From Psychrobacter glaciei (GTDB lineage Bacteria; Pseudomonadota; Gammaproteobacteria; Pseudomonadales; Moraxellaceae): a stretch of DNA of 64,000 bases. The stretch covers positions 62,001 to 126,000 of the forward strand of contig NZ_BMZR01000002.1 of the NCBI RefSeq assembly GCF_014652895.1, read 5' to 3'. Made by a program: the position numbers and the translations under genes. This document shows, piece by piece, positions 60,566 through 64,000 of the stretch (its first letter is position 1; each line of letters starts with the position of its first letter). Under the pieces are notes generated by a model. The model saw only the letters and a list, made by a program, of their open reading frames with translations, made no database searches and was not told the origin of the DNA.

Positions 60566-62332
60566 TCACTCTAGACCCAACTCTTCAATCATTTGCTCAA
60601 CGATTTTGTATTTCTGAATTTTTCCAGTCACGGTCATCGGATATTCATTGACGAAGCGAAAATAGGTCGGCACTTTATAATGAGCAATATGATCCTGACA
60701 GAACTGCTTTACCTCTTCTTCACTTAAGCTGTTCGGCTCTTTTTCAATAATCCACGCTGCAAGCACTTCACCGTACTTTTTATCAGGAACGCCAACGATT
60801 TGTACATCGCGAATCTTAGGATGACGATAGAGATAGTTCTCGATTTCTACGGGATAGATGTTTTCACCGCCACGAATAACCATATCTTTACTGCGCCCAA
60901 CCACAGTGATATAGCCATCTTCGTCCATCACTGCTAAATCACCAGTATGCATCCAGCCATTAGAGATCGCGTCGCGTGTTTTAAATCGGCTGCCCCAATA
61001 GCCTTTCATGACTGCATAGCCATACGTGAGTAGCTCGCCCGTCTCGCCAATCGGGACGACATTGCCTGTTTCAGTATCGACAATTTTGACCTCAAGCGCT
61101 GGCAGCACCATTCCGACGGTAGAGACTCTTTTTTCGAGCGGGGTTTGTGAGCTGGTCTGACAAGACGCTGGACTGGTTTCGGTCATACCGTACGCAATAG
61201 TGACTTCGCTCATGTGCATCTTATCCATGACACGGCGCATGACTTCTATCGGACAGCTAGAGCCACCCATGACGCCTGTACGCAAGCTGGTCAAATCAAA
61301 ACTATCAAAATCTGGATGATCAAGCTCCGCGATAAACATCGTCGGCACACCAAGCAAGGCGGTACATTTCTCCTCTTCGACCGTTTGCAATACGGTTAGC
61401 GGATCAAAACCATCATTAGGATAAACGGCGCAACCACCATGGGTTAAAATGGCTAAATTACCACCCACCATCCCAAAGCAATGATAAAGCGGTAATGGAA
61501 TACACAGCCTATCATCGCAGGTCAGCTTCATTCCTTCGCCAAGAAAATAGCCATTATTGAGGATATTACGATGGCTTAAGGTGGCACCTTTTGGCGTACC
61601 TGTCGTCCCACTGGTAAACTGCACACTGATAGCATCGGTGTTCTTAAGCTGGGCTTGGCGCTCCGCTACACGAGGGTCGTTTGCATTACCCTCTGCCATC
61701 CAAGCAGAGAACTTTTGCATAAAATTAAAGTCCTCATCACTCTCTGGCTCATCAATCCAAATGATGCGTTCAATCGTTGGAATCTCAACCAAATCAAGCT
61801 GTTGATAATTTTTATGATAAATTTCAGGACATAGCTCGCGAATCATTTGCGTATAGTCGCTGCTTTTGAAATGACGCATCAATACCAATGCCGAGCAGCC
61901 CAATTTATTCAAAGCATATTGCAGCTCAAAAGTGCGATAAGCAGGATTGATATTAACGAGGATAACGCCGACTTTTGCCGTGGCTAATTGCATGAGCAGC
62001 CATTCAGCATTGTTATGCGACCAAATAGCGATACGATCGCCAATCTCAAGCCCCATCTCAATCATGGCACTCGCTAACTGATTGACCTTCTGCTGTAGCT
62101 CGCGATACGTCCAACGGATATTTTGATGGCGAGACACCAAAGCTTCACGCTCAGAATATCTATCAACAATCGCATCAAAGAAGTCTCCAATGGTCGCCTC
62201 AATCAGTGGCATATCAATGCCTTTATCATGGCTTTGGGTAAGTGGTGCATTTGCTGAGCGTGCGCTTATATCAACTTTTGGAACAGCATTGAGAATATTA
62301 TTATTAATATCGAAATTGGTTAGCTGGGTCAT
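60566..62332 (-). CDS. Acyl-CoA synthetase (AMP-forming), paralogue 2
   Basis: 588 residues, matching paralogue 1 along the whole length, with the same [25 protein letters not shown] and [13 protein letters not shown] motifs. The clearest differences are scattered: CTALLGVP for [17 protein letters not shown] for [18 protein letters not shown] for SPVSCQTNE. Most positions are identical by eye. The leader and promoter layout are also shared, so gene, promoter and leader were duplicated together. Differences may mean divergent acid preference, but this is inference. Confidence 0.92.
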   Translation of the reverse strand: MTQLTNFDINNNILNAVPKVDISARSANAPLTQSHDKGIDMPLIEATIGDFFDAIVDRYSEREALVSRHQNIRWTYRELQQKVNQLASAMIEMGLEIGDRIAIWSHNNAEWLLMQLATAKVGVILVNINPAYRTFELQYALNKLGCSALVLMRHFKSSDYTQMIRELCPEIYHKNYQQLDLVEIPTIERIIWIDEPESDEDFNFMQKFSAWMAEGNANDPRVAERQAQLKNTDAISVQFTSGTTGTPKGATLSHRNILNNGYFLGEGMKLTCDDRLCIPLPLYHCFGMVGGNLAILTHGGCAVYPNDGFDPLTVLQTVEEEKCTALLGVPTMFIAELDHPDFDSFDLTSLRTGVMGGSSCPIEVMRRVMDKMHMSEVTIAYGMTETSPASCQTSSQTPLEKRVSTVGMVLPALEVKIVDTETGNVVPIGETGELLTYGYAVMKGYWGSRFKTRDAISNGWMHTGDLAVMDEDGYITVVGRSKDMVIRGGENIYPVEIENYLYRHPKIRDVQIVGVPDKKYGEVLAAWIIEKEPNSLSEEEVKQFCQDHIAHYKVPTYFRFVNEYPMTVTGKIQKYKIVEQMIEELGLE

Positions 62333-62497
62333 AACGAGTCCTTTCGTTTTGCTATTTGGTGTTGGTCTTACTATACAGTTGCTTATGACATATCTATCTA
62401 TAATCGTAGAAAGCAGAAATGCGCTACTAGCGTAAATACGATATTCTTCCTTGAATATTGTTTATCACTAGACATGATAGTTAAATCATACCTATCC

Positions 62498-62549
62498 AAT
62501 ATAGCGCCTTAAACAAAAGACTGTCAATCATATAGATACGGTATGTATC
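62498..62549 (-). promoter_or_regulatory. Promoter and putative operator of acyl-CoA synthetase 2
   Basis: TTGACA (62522-62527) and TATATT (62498-62503) are 18 bp apart on the minus strand. The palindrome GATACATACCGTATC (62535-62549) lies 7 bases upstream of the -35, as in paralogue 1 (13 of 15 bases shared). Confidence 0.68.
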
Positions 62550-62573
62550 GATTATGATTGAGATAAAAAGCAA

Positions 62574-62681
62574 GATAGTCAAAGAAATCTAAAACAGCTA
62601 CAAGGCAGCCGACCGCGGATTGTACATATAGTACCTCTAGGAAGGGTAACACCGTAGCGGTTTACTAGTTCGCTGACTATA
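62574..62681. mobile_element. Short inverted-repeat element, family R2, copy 3
   Basis: About 108 bp between rubredoxin reductase and acyl-CoA synthetase 2. Left ATAGTCAAAG, core ACAAGGCAGCCGA (62600), an inner GTACATATAGTAC palindrome and the right end GCTGACTATA match the layout of copy 1. Confidence 0.65.
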
Positions 62682-62684
62682 GAT

Positions 62685-62722
62685 ATAAAAAAACCAGTGC
62701 TGCATTAAGATGGCAACACTGG
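62685..62722 (-). terminator. Terminator of the rubredoxin reductase gene
   Basis: The minus strand reads CCAGTGTTGCC ... GCAGCACTGG followed by T7, an imperfect stem 25-60 bases past the stop codon. It abuts the R2 element copy 3. Confidence 0.75.
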
Positions 62723-62746
62723 CTATGATTTGTAATACTTTTACAA

Positions 62747-63991
62747 TTATGCTTTAGGTATTACAGGTGCTTTGATCGTTACCGTTGCGCTGACAACCTC
62801 ATTGTCGTCAAGCAAATCCATAATCAGCTCATCGTCGCTTTCTGTTTTAACTTGCCAATTACCCGTTGCTTGCGGTACACCCGTCACCATCACAGAGATG
62901 GCTTTATTTTTTAGGCGAATCATCGGTGGCTTATGCTCATAACCGCTGTGTTCATGACCTAAGATATCATCGGCAATAGTAGCAGCCTGCGCGCGTAATG
63001 GCGCAACATAACGACAAGCGACACCGTTGATAGACATACAGTCACCGATAGCATAAATGTGTGCTGCATTGGTACGCAATGTCGCTGCATCAGCCACGAT
63101 ACCAGTACGACGGTCGAACTCAACACCAGCAGCGGCAGGCAGCTTATCATCAACTGTTAGACCTGTACTGGCAATCACATGATCTACCATTAATGGTTCG
63201 ATTGGCTCAGCAGTCGTACTGCCTGTCGCTGATGCTAGCGCCTCGTAACTGACCTGTAATTTTCCGTCACTGTCGCTACCATTGCTGCTATCACTGATAC
63301 GAGTAATACCAGATACCTGACACCCTCCTAAGAAGTTAATCCCTTGTGACTTCACTGCTTGAGCGATACGAGCAGTCGCTTTTGGCGGTAGCATTTGTGA
63401 GAGTGGCGCATCGTTTAAATCAATGAGTGTCACCTGATGACCAGCTTTAAGTAAGTCCTCTGCAATCTCGGTCCCAACCATACCCGCACCGACGATGGCA
63501 ACATGTTGACTGCCAGTGGCTAGCTTTTCTTGCAACTGTCCAAAGCGCTCAATATGATTGACATGCCAGACTAGATCCTCTGGCAAGCTTTTTGGGAAGA
63601 TAGGATGCGCACCCATCGCTAGTACTAACTTGCCATAACTGATTGTGGCATAATCTGTGTTGGCTGGATCTGAGCGCTGTGCAGAGACTAGCTGCAACTG
63701 TTGAGTGGTCGTGTCAACATCCGTTACTTGCGTATTGGCAAGTAGCTTAACACTTGCAGCTTCTGCGGCATCAACGCCAGTGGCTCTTACCAAGTCTGCC
63801 GCACTTTTTTTTTGGCTAATGGCCATCGTCAGCATTGGTTTATGGTAACGATCGCCGCTATCAGCTGTTACCAACGTAATCGGAATGTCTTTATCTTTTG
63901 CACGAATGGCATCAATCACATGCCAACCTGCCAAACCTGCACCAATGATAACAATACTGTTGTTTGATACTTCTGAGTTTTCAGCGCTCAT
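62747..63991 (-). CDS. Rubredoxin-NAD(+) reductase-like flavoprotein
   Basis: FAD- and NAD(P)H-binding oxidoreductase that passes electrons to rubredoxin for alkane hydroxylation or oxidative-stress defence. 414 residues. FAD motif VIIGAGLAGWHVIDAI (about 14-29), a second dinucleotide motif VAIVGAGMVGTEIAEDL (about 165-181) and the late ATG/GD motif HIYAIGDCMSINGVACRYV. GGAGCTAAT precedes the ATG, 9 bases from the window end. In Acinetobacter a rubredoxin gene lies directly upstream; that position is outside this window, so the partner is unseen. Confidence 0.88.
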   Translation of the reverse strand: MSAENSEVSNNSIVIIGAGLAGWHVIDAIRAKDKDIPITLVTADSGDRYHKPMLTMAISQKKSAADLVRATGVDAAEAASVKLLANTQVTDVDTTTQQLQLVSAQRSDPANTDYATISYGKLVLAMGAHPIFPKSLPEDLVWHVNHIERFGQLQEKLATGSQHVAIVGAGMVGTEIAEDLLKAGHQVTLIDLNDAPLSQMLPPKATARIAQAVKSQGINFLGGCQVSGITRISDSSNGSDSDGKLQVSYEALASATGSTTAEPIEPLMVDHVIASTGLTVDDKLPAAAGVEFDRRTGIVADAATLRTNAAHIYAIGDCMSINGVACRYVAPLRAQAATIADDILGHEHSGYEHKPPMIRLKNKAISVMVTGVPQATGNWQVKTESDDELIMDLLDDNEVVSATVTIKAPVIPKA

Positions 63992-64000
63992 ATTAGCTCC

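Overview
The window is a stretch of gammaproteobacterial chromosome that I place in the Moraxellaceae, most likely Psychrobacter. The basis is moderate-to-low GC, gene order (lepA-lepB-DUF4845-rnc-era-recO; smc-zipA-ligA; birA-coaX), SMC in place of MukB, and protein character (Gln-rich insertions, an OmpA/OprF-like porin, a rubredoxin reductase, a liu leucine-degradation cluster). The genus is inferred, not proven. I see no prophage, CRISPR array, rRNA operon or intact insertion sequence.

Layout. 1-8.8 kb: the 3' part of relA, mutM, a small exported protein, typA (minus), an OmpA-family porin (minus) and an orphan type IV pilin-like gene. 8.8-15.3 kb: a minus-strand housekeeping block transcribed lepA, lepB, DUF4845, rnc, era, recO. 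15.5-24.0 kb: a complete group 2 (ABC-dependent) capsule export and lipid-anchor module in the order kpsM-T-E-D-C-S, without kpsF, kpsU or serotype-specific glycosyltransferases. 24.2-24.8 kb: tRNA-Met(CAT) and the RNase P RNA, both minus. 24.9-28.6 kb: bioA-bioD, a 2[4Fe-4S] ferredoxin, coaD and smpB. 28.7-33.0 kb: a RarD-type permease divergent from an Lrp/AsnC regulator, then an ammonium transporter with an unknown downstream partner. This amt module has a sigma-54-type promoter and is flanked by two direct copies of the 3' end of the lrp gene. 33.0-38.3 kb: lipoproteins and the radical SAM protein YgiQ. 38.3-48.8 kb: smc-zipA-ligA bracketed by two AT-rich accessory genes of unknown function, plus a TauE/SafE permease. 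49-50.8 kb: birA-coaX. 50.9-58.2 kb: the liu cluster (liuB-C-D-E-A) for isovaleryl-CoA to acetoacetate plus acetyl-CoA. 58.4-62.3 kb: two tandem paralogous acyl-CoA synthetases. 62.7-64 kb: rubredoxin reductase.

How the parts connect. Biotin synthesis (bioA, bioD) and biotin ligation (birA) supply the cofactor used by the methylcrotonyl-CoA carboxylase encoded by liuD/liuB. CoaD and CoaX are CoA-biosynthesis steps, and the acyl-CoA synthetases and liu enzymes consume CoA thioesters. The Kps proteins together export a capsule whose poly-Kdo linker is made by KpsC and KpsS.

Most notable observations: (1) an 82-bp direct duplication of the lrp 3' end flanking the amt module; (2) two duplicated acyl-CoA synthetase genes that each carry a TTGACA-N18-TATA promoter with an identically spaced 15-bp near-palindrome upstream of the -35 box; (3) two families of short inverted-repeat elements sharing TATAGTC-type ends, five copies in all, occupying most gaps of the liu/acyl-CoA synthetase region; (4) an unknown protein paired with Amt where GlnK would normally sit; (5) a 476-residue AT-rich protein with a DUF2971-like region three bases behind ligA.
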